Part shown: one piece after another, positions 54,053 to 62,058 of the stretch
Layout: the number at the start of each line of letters is the position of its first letter
Position numbering within the stretch: the stretch's first letter is position 1
The notes under the pieces: model-generated
What the model saw: only the letters and a program-made list of their open reading frames with translations
Databases searched by the model: none
Told to the model about the DNA's origin: nothing
Made by a program: the position numbers and the translations under genes
DNA from: DASUKM01 sp036278735
Lineage (GTDB): Bacteria; Acidobacteriota; Vicinamibacteria; Vicinamibacterales; 2-12-FULL-66-21
DNA length: 64,000 bases
Assembly: GCA_036278735.1 (NCBI GenBank)
Contig: DASUKM010000029.1
Location: 116,600 to 180,599, forward strand
Direction: 5' to 3'

Positions 54053-56902
54053 CTACGTCTCCGAGCGCAGCGCCGCGAGAGGATCGACGCGTGCGGCGCG
54101 GCGCGCCGGGATGTAGCTGGCCAGCACGCCGACCACGAACATCAGGCCAATCGCGAACGCGAGCGCCGCCGGGTCGGCGGGGTGCAACCCGAAGAGCAGG
54201 CTGGAAATCCACGTGCCGGCGACGAACACCAGCGGCACTCCAATGGCGGCGCCGATCAGCACGAGCAGCAGCGACTCCCGAAGAATGAGCCACAGGACGC
54301 CCCCGCGGTCCGCACCCAGCGCGAGGCGGATACCGATTTCGTTGGTGCGGCGCGACGTCGCGTAGGCCATCACGCCGTACAGGCCGATGCACACGAGGAT
54401 GACGGCCACGAGGCCGAAGGCGCCGGAGAGATTCGCGATCAGGCGGTCGATGACGACGGAATCGGCAAAACGCTGGTCGATCGTCTCGATGGTGACAGGA
54501 GGCAGATTCGGAGCCGCCTGCTTCACCACGCTGCGAATGACGGACGACAACGACGCCGGATCGCCGGTCGTGCGAACGACGATCGCCGCGCCCGACGTCC
54601 AGTCGCTGCCGATCGGATTGAAGTACGGCACGTAAAAGCGCGGCGAAGGCTTCTCCTTCGCGCTGTGCTGTTTGGAGTCCCGTACGACCCCGACGACGAC
54701 AAAGGGAACGTCGCCGGAGGCCGTGTGGACGAACACGTGGCGACCCAGGGGGCTTCCCTGCGGAAAGAACTTGCGCGCCATCGTCTCGTTGATCACGCCC
54801 ACGCGCTCTCGCGTGCCGCTGTCGCGCCCGGTGATTTCTCGTCCCTGGAGAATGGGAATTCCAGTGGTCGAGAAGAAATCGGGGCCGACCAAATCCCAGC
54901 GGGCGTCCGCAGCGTCGCCAGCCAGCGGCTTCTCCCCTTCGACGGTCACGGGCGAATTCGAATCGCGGCCGCTCATCAACGGGTTGTCGGTGAGGGTCGC
55001 GCCACGGACGCCGCGTATGGCGCCGATTCTGAGGAGGACGTTCTGGTCGAGCGCCGCAAGCTCCGTCGGGCGATAGCCGTACGAGACGGGGTTCAAATAG
55101 AACTCCAGCAGATGGTCGCGGTCGTAGCCGAGCTGCGTCGACGACACGTTGCGAAAGCTGCGCACGAAGAGCGCCGCCACGACGAGCAGCACCAGCGACA
55201 AGGCGACCTGCGCGACGACGAGGACCTTGCCTGCGGGCAGCCCTCCTGACCGGACGGTCGTGCCGGCAATGCCGCGCGACGTGCCCTTCAGGACGCCGAT
55301 GAGATCAGCGCGCGTCGCCTGGAGGGCGGGAACCAGGCCAAAGAGCACTCCCGTGAGCAACGAGACGCCGCACGTGAATGCCAGGACGCCCGCGTCGGCG
55401 TGAACGTCGAGGCGAACCCGATTCGACGTCGTCGAGACCATGCGCAGCAGGGCCGCATCGGCCCAGTGCGCCAGCAGCAGACCCACGGCGCCGCCAATCG
55501 CGGCGAGCAGAAGGCTCTCGGTGAGCACTTGTCGGAACAGGCGCGGGGCGCCGGCTCCAAGAGCGACCCGGATCGACATTTCCTTCCGGCGCGCGGCGGA
55601 GCGGGCCAGGAGAATGTTGGCGATGTTCGCGCAGGCGATCAGCAGAATCAGGCCCACGACCACCATCAGGATTTCCAGCGGCTTGCCAAAATCGCCGCGG
55701 AGGGTGGAGGCGCCGTGGCTGCCAGGCGTGACGGCCAGGTGCTGATTCAGGAATTGTCGCTGCTCCCGCGCAGACATCCCGCCGGCCTGGGCCTGCATCA
55801 TCTGGTGGAACTCGACTTCGACGCTCGCCCTGGCTTCCGCCACGGTGACGCCTGGCTTCAGCCGGCCGATCACCTGCAACCACTCGGTCTTGCGGAATGG
55901 CTTCGTCTCCTGTGCGAGGTAATCCTGTCCCGGCAAGATTTCGGCCTGCATCGTGAGCGGCACCCACACGTCGGGATTGTCGCCGACCGTCTCGCCGTGA
56001 AATTGCGGCGGCGCGACGCCAACGACCTCGTACGAGGTCTTCAGGATGCGGAGGCTGCGGCCAATCACGTCGCCGGCGCCGCCGAAGCGCTCCCGCCAGA
56101 ACGCGTCGCTGATCACCGCGACAGGGTTCGCGTCGCGCACCGTGTCGACTTCAGGCCCGAACGCCCGGCCGAGGATGGGAGTCACGCCCAAAACAGAGAA
56201 GTAGGAACCGCTGATCAGACTGATCCGCGCGGGCGCGCCGTTGGCCTCGGCATCGCCGGTCCGGAGTTGGACAGGGAGGCGGGCGGTGAAGTTCGAGGCC
56301 GCGAGCAGGCCGGACAACACCTCATGGTTCCGCTCCAGTTGGCGAAATTCGGGATAGGTCACGAAATCGCGGTCGCCATCGCCGAAGCCGATCTCGAGCC
56401 CCTGCTCGTCTGGATTCGTGAGGAAGACGAGCTGTTGCGGATCCTTGACGGGAAGATTGCTGAGCAGCACCGCATCGATGACGGAGAAAATGGCGGTGTT
56501 GGCGCCGATGCCGAGCGCGAGCGTCGCGACCGCGACCATCGTGAACGCGGGTGCCTTCACCAGTTGGCGGATCGCATAGCGGCTGTCGCGCAGCAGGTGG
56601 GCGAACATCAGCAGGCTCCTTCGTTCGGCGGGATGCTGTTCGATGGCGGCGACCAGACGATCGACGCGCGGCTCGACGTGCGCGCGATCGGCGCGCCGCA
56701 GATCGGCGGCCAGGCGGGGCCAGTTGGCGATGTGGGCCGCCGCGCGGGCGTCGGCCTCCCCTTCGCCGGCGCCACCCGCGATCGCGTCGCGATAAAGATC
56801 CTCGAGCTGCGCGGCGACTTCGCGCACGATCCGCGCCTCTCGCCCCGGCGCCAGGTCCGGCAGGCGCAGCCGCTCGCGCACGAACGCGTGCCAGTCACGC
56901 AT
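54053..56902 (-). CDS. ADOP-type ABC transporter permease (PadR-coupled), 949 aa
   Basis: The longest ADOP in the window. Residues ~1-95 are a soluble helical prefix of a different type (M-R-D-W-H-A-F-V-R-E-R-L-R-L-P-D-L), rich in Arg/Glu/Ala. The duplicated MacB_PCD/FtsX arrangement follows, with the first helix near 120 (L-A-L-G-I-G-A-N-T-A-I-F-S-V). The family motif W-R-E-R-F-G-G-A-G-D-V-I-G-R is in the first periplasmic core, and the end is R-V-D-P-L-A-A-L-R-S-E-T. The ATG overlaps the PadR gene by eight bases. Confidence 0.92.
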   Translation of the reverse strand: MRDWHAFVRERLRLPDLAPGREARIVREVAAQLEDLYRDAIAGGAGEGEADARAAAHIANWPRLAADLRRADRAHVEPRVDRLVAAIEQHPAERRSLLMFAHLLRDSRYAIRQLVKAPAFTMVAVATLALGIGANTAIFSVIDAVLLSNLPVKDPQQLVFLTNPDEQGLEIGFGDGDRDFVTYPEFRQLERNHEVLSGLLAASNFTARLPVQLRTGDAEANGAPARISLISGSYFSVLGVTPILGRAFGPEVDTVRDANPVAVISDAFWRERFGGAGDVIGRSLRILKTSYEVVGVAPPQFHGETVGDNPDVWVPLTMQAEILPGQDYLAQETKPFRKTEWLQVIGRLKPGVTVAEARASVEVEFHQMMQAQAGGMSAREQRQFLNQHLAVTPGSHGASTLRGDFGKPLEILMVVVGLILLIACANIANILLARSAARRKEMSIRVALGAGAPRLFRQVLTESLLLAAIGGAVGLLLAHWADAALLRMVSTTSNRVRLDVHADAGVLAFTCGVSLLTGVLFGLVPALQATRADLIGVLKGTSRGIAGTTVRSGGLPAGKVLVVAQVALSLVLLVVAALFVRSFRNVSSTQLGYDRDHLLEFYLNPVSYGYRPTELAALDQNVLLRIGAIRGVRGATLTDNPLMSGRDSNSPVTVEGEKPLAGDAADARWDLVGPDFFSTTGIPILQGREITGRDSGTRERVGVINETMARKFFPQGSPLGRHVFVHTASGDVPFVVVGVVRDSKQHSAKEKPSPRFYVPYFNPIGSDWTSGAAIVVRTTGDPASLSSVIRSVVKQAAPNLPPVTIETIDQRFADSVVIDRLIANLSGAFGLVAVILVCIGLYGVMAYATSRRTNEIGIRLALGADRGGVLWLILRESLLLVLIGAAIGVPLVFVAGTWISSLLFGLHPADPAALAFAIGLMFVVGVLASYIPARRAARVDPLAALRSET

Positions 56903-57233
56903 GGTCCGGGCCCATCACGTCGTTGACGGCGGCGACGTAGACGCGCCACGTCTCGCGCTGTTCGCCGAGCACGCGACGGCCCGCCGGCGTGAGCGAGTAG
57001 AAACAGCGCTCGCGTTCGCCTGCTTTTTCCACCCACCGCCCCTTCAGCCAGCCGCGGTTTTCGAGGCGCAGCAGCGCGGGGTAGAGCGTTGGCAGGGCGA
57101 AGGTGAGCCGGCCGTGCGATCGGGCGTCGATGAGCTTGCCGATCTCGTAGCCGTGCCGGGGCCGGTCCTCGACCAGCGAGAGGATCAGCATTTCGAGGCT
57201 GCCCTTCTTGAGCTCGGGACTGAACAGACCCAT
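56895..57233 (-). CDS. PadR family transcriptional regulator
   Basis: A 112-residue PadR protein: G-S-L-E-M-L-I-L-S-L-V-E-D-R-P-R-H-G-Y-E-I (residues ~11-31 in outline), F-A-L-P-T-L-Y-P-A-L-L-R-L-E-N-R-G-W as the recognition helix, and C-F-Y-S-L-T-P-A-G-R-R. The ATG at 57233 opens M-G-L-F-S-P-E-L-K-K; a longer frame would read through the promoter. It is co-translated with the ADOP permease and is probably autorepressed at the AT-rich dyads immediately upstream. Confidence 0.93.
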   Translation of the reverse strand: MGLFSPELKKGSLEMLILSLVEDRPRHGYEIGKLIDARSHGRLTFALPTLYPALLRLENRGWLKGRWVEKAGERERCFYSLTPAGRRVLGEQRETWRVYVAAVNDVMGPDHA

Positions 57234-57249
57234 GCGCCGCCGACGCCTC

Positions 57250-57300
57250 CTATATATAGGGACGCATACTATCACATATGTAGCGACGCGTAGTGTTCAG
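57250..57300 (-). promoter_or_regulatory. PadR promoter region: CTATATATAG palindrome and duplicated 28-bp element
   Basis: A perfect 10-bp palindrome CTATATATAG (57250-57259) lies 17 bases before the PadR start. At 57273-57300 is a 28-bp element, CACATATGTAG at its head, of which a second copy (24 of 28 identical) lies at 59730-59757. Both are AT-rich spots with dyad symmetry in a GC-rich region, as expected of PadR binding sites and a -10 box. Confidence 0.5.
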
Positions 57301-57396
57301 GCCGCCGCCCGCGGGCGTCGGATGTCGGATGTCGAGCCGACGGATTAAACTCATACTGAGATTGTGATAGGTTGATCGCGTCCCTCAGGATACTGG

Positions 57397-58395
57397 ATGC
57401 CTCGGATCTGGCGCACGGCAACTGCAGTCGTGCTTTTCTGTCTCGTGGGCGCCGCACGCTCGACGGTCGCGCAACGCCACGCCAGGCCTGCCCCAGGACC
57501 GCACTCACCGATCATCGACATGCACCTGCACGCACCGCCGCCCGGCCACGGCCGCACGCCAGGCGAGATGCTCGAGGACATGGACGCAAACGGGATCGTG
57601 CTCGCTCTGGTGATGGCCAACGACAGGCAAGATGTCGCGCGTTGGCGGGCCGCCGCGCCCGATCGCTTTCTGCCGAGCGTCGTCCTCCCGTGTCAGAACG
57701 GCCTGGACCCCAACCTTTCCCCTTGCTTTGCCGGCTCACACGGATGGCCCGATCCGAAATGGCTGCGGCAGGCGTTCGCGGCGGGCACGCTGAAGGCCGT
57801 CGGCGAGCTCTACTACGTCTACTACGGGATCGATCCCGCCGATCCGCGTCTCGAGCCGTACTGGGCAGCTGCCGAAGAGGAGGACGTCCCGGTCATCATC
57901 CACACGGGAAAACGGCCGCTCGCAACCCTCCCGAAGGGTTGCTGCGCCGCCTACGACAACGATCTCGGCAATCCAGCCCTGCTCGAACCGGTGCTGCGGC
58001 GGCACCCGCACCTCCGGATTTCACTGGCGCACGTCGGGCAGCGATCCTTCCTGGACCAGACCGTCGCCCTGATGAAGGCACACGACAATGTCTACGGCGA
58101 CCTGTCGGTGGTGAACGCCCAGTCTCCTCAATCAATCTATGAAGCTGGCGTAAGGCGCTTTCGCGATGCCGGCCTGTTGGACCGCCTGATGTTCGGCAGC
58201 GACAACCACGATTTCGCGAAGATCATCGTTCGGACCGAGGCGCTGACGTTTCTGAACGCGCGGGAGCGGCGAGCGATCTACTGCGGCAACGCCGCGCGTT
58301 TCCTCCGGTTGGGCTCCGCCATCTGCACTGCACGCCAACGGCGCGTTCCAGAATGGCATCGGTTCTTCAGCGCGTGGCCGGCATCTGCGTTTTGA
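57397..58395 (+). CDS. Secreted amidohydrolase (PF04909-like), 332 aa
   Basis: A 332-residue exported metal-dependent hydrolase. Residues 1-25 are a signal peptide (V-L-F-C-L-V-G-A-A-R-S-T-V-A-Q). The motifs are in order: I-I-D-M-H-L-H-A-P-P (HxH, ~39-48), a Glu in A-V-G-E-L-Y-Y, V-I-I-H-T-G, S-L-A-H-V-G and L-M-F-G-S-D-N-H-D with the catalytic Asp. It differs from the amidohydrolase at 41721 in length and motifs. The last ~25 residues after A-A-R-F-L-R-L are not typical. The substrate is unknown. AGGATA near the start is a weak ribosome site. Confidence 0.83.
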   Translation: MPRIWRTATAVVLFCLVGAARSTVAQRHARPAPGPHSPIIDMHLHAPPPGHGRTPGEMLEDMDANGIVLALVMANDRQDVARWRAAAPDRFLPSVVLPCQNGLDPNLSPCFAGSHGWPDPKWLRQAFAAGTLKAVGELYYVYYGIDPADPRLEPYWAAAEEEDVPVIIHTGKRPLATLPKGCCAAYDNDLGNPALLEPVLRRHPHLRISLAHVGQRSFLDQTVALMKAHDNVYGDLSVVNAQSPQSIYEAGVRRFRDAGLLDRLMFGSDNHDFAKIIVRTEALTFLNARERRAIYCGNAARFLRLGSAICTARQRRVPEWHRFFSAWPASAF

Positions 58396-58645
58396 AAACG
58401 CCGACGGCCCACGCCGAGACGATCGCAGCGAACGCCGCGGCGCTCTGCTCGCGGAGACGCGTGCCAATCAGCAGCAGCACACGCGGCCGCGCCGCCGTAA
58501 TCACCAGGACACGCCTCCCCCCGCCCCGGGAGCCATACCACCACGGATCCCGGGGTGCCTTCGTCGTGCCACCTCTCCAGGCCGGCTCTCCGGCGCGGGC
58601 CACGCGGTGATATAGCTCACATCTGCTGAAGGGATTTGGTGCGTG

Positions 58646-59251
58646 TCAGGAGGACCACTCCCGCTCGACGACTTTCGGCAAGCATGTCGGACAAATACCG
58701 TGGCTGAAGCGCATGTCGGAATGCGACGCGAAATACTCCTCGACCGAACGCCAGTAGTTCTGGTCGTCGCGGATACGCTTGCAATACGAGCAAATGGGAA
58801 ACAGACCACGCAGCGCGTTCACTTCAGCGAGCGCCCCTTCCAATCGGCGAATGAGCGCCTCGCGTTCGGCTTCTGCGGCCTTCTTGGCCGTCATGTCGCG
58901 CGCAATCCCGTAAATCACCTGATGGTCGGGGTCTGGTCGAGCGTTCCAGAGCAGCCACCGGTACGAACCGTCCTTGCAGCGGTACCGATTCTCGAACGAA
59001 CGTGCCTGTCCTCCGCTTCGAACCTCGATGTTCTGCTCCACGGTCCGTTCCCGGTCGTCGGGATGGACGAAATCGACGAACGGCTGCGACATCAGTTCTT
59101 CACGACTGAAGCCGAGCGTCGTTTCCCACGCCCGATTGACGTGCCGGAACCGTCGATCGAACCCGAGAATGCAGAGCATGTCGATCGAGAGTTCGAAGAA
59201 GCGCGATTCCAGGGCGCGGTTGGCATCATCCGGCGCAGAGGACCTGTCCAT
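58646..59251 (-). CDS. PAS domain protein with C-terminal double-CxxC segment
   Basis: A 201-residue sensor-like protein with a PAS domain at ~18-125 (D-M-L-C-I-L-G-F-D-R-R-F-R-H-V-N, then F-V-H-P-D-D-R-E and Y-G-I-A-R-D-M-T). A short coiled coil follows, then the conserved tail L-R-G-L-F-P-I-C-S-Y-C-K-R-I-R-D-D to H-G-I-C-P-T-C-L, with C154, C157, C187 and C190. This tail follows PAS or receiver domains in many bacteria and may bind metal. The ATG at 59251 is the best start; remnants of a receiver domain lie upstream, so this may be the surviving end of a longer regulator. Confidence 0.75.
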   Translation of the reverse strand: MDRSSAPDDANRALESRFFELSIDMLCILGFDRRFRHVNRAWETTLGFSREELMSQPFVDFVHPDDRERTVEQNIEVRSGGQARSFENRYRCKDGSYRWLLWNARPDPDHQVIYGIARDMTAKKAAEAEREALIRRLEGALAEVNALRGLFPICSYCKRIRDDQNYWRSVEEYFASHSDMRFSHGICPTCLPKVVEREWSS

Positions 59252-59600
59252 GCTCCCTCCTGGCGGCGCGGCGCCGTCGCGCCGTCGCGCACGCTCCGTA
59301 CTTTTTCGAGCAGCGCACACGCGCTGAACGGCTTCTGGAGAAACACCACCCCTTCCTCGAGCACGCGGTGATGCACGACGTCATCGGTCGTGTACCTGGA
59401 CAGGGAGAGAATACGAATCTATGGAGAATGGTCGCGACCGTCCACCTGATCGCCGAACCTGGAGAGGATTTGGAGAGCGTCCGGGAGCGGCATCGTCGAG
59501 GAGGGAATGGACGCTGCCGTTCGTCGTCGTCAACCAGGACCATGCGCGCCATCGCTCGTGTGCTGGAGGCCAGAAAAGATCCTCGTTTTGTCGAGCATCG
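59252..59600 (-). pseudogene. Degraded response-regulator receiver domain
   Basis: Minus-strand fragments in different phases spell a receiver domain: M-V-L-V-D-D-D-E near 59540 (the acidic pocket), D-A-L-Q-I-L-S-R-F-G-D-Q-V-D near 59450-59490, then, after an internal stop, I-R-I-L-S-L-S-R-Y-T-T-D-D-V-V and G-V-V-F-L-Q-K-P-F-S (the conserved Lys-Pro) near 59330-59420. About 20 residues including the phosphorylated Asp strand are missing. It ends next to the PAS gene, so the pair looks like a broken receiver-PAS regulator. The remaining 59601-59729 holds nothing I can identify. Confidence 0.55.
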
Positions 59601-59729
59601 TACCATGAATGACTGATGTCGACGCCGCCGCGTCAAGCCACCCCGTCCGAACACTCGGGCATCTATGTTGACGTGCGACATCGGATGCTCGTCAAGAACC
59701 AGCATGAGCCGTGGGGCCAGACGGTCAGC

Positions 59730-59757
59730 CACATATGTAGCGAGGCGTAATGTCCTG
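59730..59757 (+). repeat. Second copy of the 28-bp PadR-promoter element
   Basis: Starts CACATATGTAGCGAGGCG and agrees with 57273-57300 at 24 of 28 positions. It lies just beyond the 3' end of a membrane-protein gene, with no PadR or ADOP gene attached. It could be a leftover promoter fragment of a lost locus or a distant binding site (inference). Confidence 0.55.
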
Positions 59758-59777
59758 AGGCGGGACGCGATCGGCGT

Positions 59778-60674
59778 TCACGCATCCTCGCGCCGCGCGA
59801 GGGGCATCGCGGCGGCAAGGAGCAGCACCGCGCCGGCAAACATCAGGGTGTCCCCCAGGTAGTTGAAGCCGTTGTCGAGGCTGCGGCGGTCGACGACGGC
59901 GACCGGCACGTAGACCGCGAGTTCGATCAGCAGCACGATGCCGCCCGCCCACGCGGCCGCCAGACGCGTCTTCCGATTGACGAGCAGCAGCACTCCGGCG
60001 ACGGCGTAGACGACCGCCGCGAGATACGCCCAGATGGTGTGGCCGTAGACATAGCCGGGCGTCGCGCGTGCGAGCGGCACTCCGGGCAGCAGATCGGGAT
60101 GCACGAACTGGCGGACGGCATACCACACCAGGGCCAGAGCGACGAAGTAGCGTGCGATCGTGGCGACCCCGGAACCACCCGGGTGCGCACGGCGCGAACC
60201 CATCGTCCCCGCCGCCAGCGCCAGCGCCCCACCGCTGAAGGCCAACTCCCTGAGCACGAGCGTCAGGGCCACCGGGTTTGCCGGGTGGCGCCACCACGCA
60301 GGGACGTCCATCAGCACGACGAACAGGAAGAACGTCAGGCCGACCAGTGCTGCCGCGAGCCGCGACTGGATGCCCGTCACGAGACTGAGCGCCGCGGCGA
60401 TGAAACAGGCGCCGACGAAGTAGGCCCAGAACAGATGCCACGGCAGCCAACGCGGCACGATCGAGGCGATGGCTGCGGTGCGCGTGAAGTGCTCGACGCC
60501 GAAGCCGGCGAGCGGCGCGGCGTAGAAGAGCGGGGCGAGGAGCAGCAGGGCGTCGAGTCCTCGCGCGCGATGCCAGTCGCCCCGGACGGTCATCACGACA
60601 ACCCCGATGACCAGAACCGCCGCGAATGCCGAGTAGGACCAGATCACCTCGCCGGGAATCGCGTGTGGCTGCAT
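59778..60674 (-). CDS. Integral membrane protein, DoxX-like by appearance
   Basis: A 298-residue protein with eight to nine transmembrane helices spread over its full length. The ATG at 60674 is chosen; an in-frame start seven codons earlier is also possible. Short polar loops carry R-G-D-W-H-R-A-R-G, D-V-P-A-W-W-R-H-P-A and V-D-R-R-S-L-D-N-G-F-N-Y. The pattern of helices and the A-V-R-Q-F-V-H-P-D segment recall DoxX-type proteins, which is a weak resemblance. Function unknown. Confidence 0.65.
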   Translation of the reverse strand: MQPHAIPGEVIWSYSAFAAVLVIGVVVMTVRGDWHRARGLDALLLLAPLFYAAPLAGFGVEHFTRTAAIASIVPRWLPWHLFWAYFVGACFIAAALSLVTGIQSRLAAALVGLTFFLFVVLMDVPAWWRHPANPVALTLVLRELAFSGGALALAAGTMGSRRAHPGGSGVATIARYFVALALVWYAVRQFVHPDLLPGVPLARATPGYVYGHTIWAYLAAVVYAVAGVLLLVNRKTRLAAAWAGGIVLLIELAVYVPVAVVDRRSLDNGFNYLGDTLMFAGAVLLLAAAMPLARREDA

Positions 60675-60738
60675 GGCGGCCCGATTGTCGCACACCGGGG
60701 CGGACCCGGCTCAGACCCCTCGCGACCCAGCCTGGCCG

Positions 60739-61281
60739 TCACATGTCGAGATGCAGCGGCACCACCGCACCCTGCAGATTGTCGGTCCCGATCGCGACGT
60801 ACAACTCGCGGTCGGCAATCGAGACACTGAAAGCGAGACGCCGATCGAGGCGCGCGACGAGCGCGCTGACCAGCGCGCGATCGATCGCGTACAGCTCCAG
60901 CTCGCCCTGTCGATGAATCTTTTCGCCGGCGAGCCGGTTGAGGAATTGCCGCGGGTCCTTGTGGGTATAGACGACCACGCGCCTGGCGGCTTTGGATGCC
61001 TTGTGCAGCCGGGCGGCATCCGGCGTCCCGACATCGATCCATGTCTGGATGGCCCCGGTCAGATCGCGAACGGCCATCGCGGGCTCGTCGGGGTCCGAGA
61101 TGCCCCGCGAGAACGCGAGCCCGTCCACGAACTCGAGGAGGTACGCGAGCAGGCGCGCGATGAGGTGATCCTCGGATTCCGACGGATGACGCGCCACGCG
61201 CAGGGCCAGCGATTCGTACACGCCGCGATCGCTGTCCGCGAGCTCGATGTCGAAGGCGTAGATGGTCGCCTGGAGCGCCAT
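60739..61281 (-). CDS. yaeQ: YaeQ family protein
   Basis: A 180-residue YaeQ protein, the normal length. The ATG at 61281 gives the family opening M-A-L-Q-A-T-I-Y-A-F-D-I-E-L-A-D-S-D-R. Other signatures are L-R-V-A-R-H-P-S-E-S, L-A-F-S-R-G-I-S-D-P-D-E-P and W-I-D-V-G-T-P-D-A-A-R-L-H-K-A-S. YaeQ has a PD-(D/E)xK-like fold; its biochemical role is unsettled. It is a common stand-alone gene. Confidence 0.9.
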   Translation of the reverse strand: MALQATIYAFDIELADSDRGVYESLALRVARHPSESEDHLIARLLAYLLEFVDGLAFSRGISDPDEPAMAVRDLTGAIQTWIDVGTPDAARLHKASKAARRVVVYTHKDPRQFLNRLAGEKIHRQGELELYAIDRALVSALVARLDRRLAFSVSIADRELYVAIGTDNLQGAVVPLHLDM

Positions 61282-61346
61282 GCTACGGTGATGAGCGGGA
61301 AGAGCGCACGGGGACAGCGGTATTCTATGCGAACAAGGCCTCCCAC

Positions 61347-61958
61347 ATGAATCCAGACACACGAAAGATCAAGCGCTTCTCCACCGGCGCGGCGTTCGAG
61401 CGCTGGCTCTCGGCCAATCACGATCGCGAAGCGGAGATCTGGCTGAGGATCTTCAAGAAGGATTCAGGCGTCCCCACCGTGACCGCCGCGCAGGCGCTGG
61501 ATGTGGTGCTGTGCTGGGGATGGATCGACGGCATCCGCAAACGCTTCGACGAGCGGTCGTTCGTGCAGCGCTACACGCCTCGACGGCCGCGGAGCCAATG
61601 GAGCCAGATCAATCGCGAGCACGTGTCCCGGCTGATCGCGGCCGGCCGCATGACGCCGCACGGGCGGCGCCAGGTCGATGCGGCGAAGGCCGACGGGCGC
61701 TGGGATGCCGCCTACGCGCCCATCCGCAGCGCCAGCCGCGCATCCGTCCCTCGTGATCTGCTGGCCGCCATCGACGCGAACGCGCGCGCGCGCAAGACCT
61801 TCCTGACGCTTGGACGCATGAACCTCTTCGCGCTGATCTACCGAACCAACACGATGCGCACGCCCGCCGGGCGCGCCAGGAAGATTGCCGATCTCGTGGC
61901 GATGCTCGAACGCGGAGAGACGATCGTGCCCGAGCGCACGGCTGCGAAAAAACGCTGA
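61347..61958 (+). CDS. YdeI/OmpD-associated family protein
   Basis: A 203-residue protein with the YdeI-type pattern: F-E-R-W-L-S-A-N-H-D-R-E-A-E-I-W-L-R-I, A-L-D-V-V-L-C-W-G-W-I-D-G, R-Y-T-P-R-R-P-R-S-Q-W-S and, near the end, a basic helical segment R-K-I-A-D-L-V-A-M-L. The family has no settled biochemical role; some members affect resistance to cationic peptides. It is divergent from yaeQ across 65 bp, so the two may share a promoter region. Confidence 0.85.
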   Translation: MNPDTRKIKRFSTGAAFERWLSANHDREAEIWLRIFKKDSGVPTVTAAQALDVVLCWGWIDGIRKRFDERSFVQRYTPRRPRSQWSQINREHVSRLIAAGRMTPHGRRQVDAAKADGRWDAAYAPIRSASRASVPRDLLAAIDANARARKTFLTLGRMNLFALIYRTNTMRTPAGRARKIADLVAMLERGETIVPERTAAKKR

Positions 61959-62058
61959 CCAGTCGTCCGATGCGGCGGCCGGCTCGGGCCAGCGAGGCGT
62001 CTTCACGGTTCGCTTCTACAGGAGCAAAGGTCTTCCATCTGTCGTGGAAGCCGCTGCC

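Noticed and set aside
58396..58645. Short open frames between the amidohydrolase and PAS genes
   Set aside because: They have biased GC-driven composition, no ribosome site and no family likeness. The region is a convergent intergenic gap.
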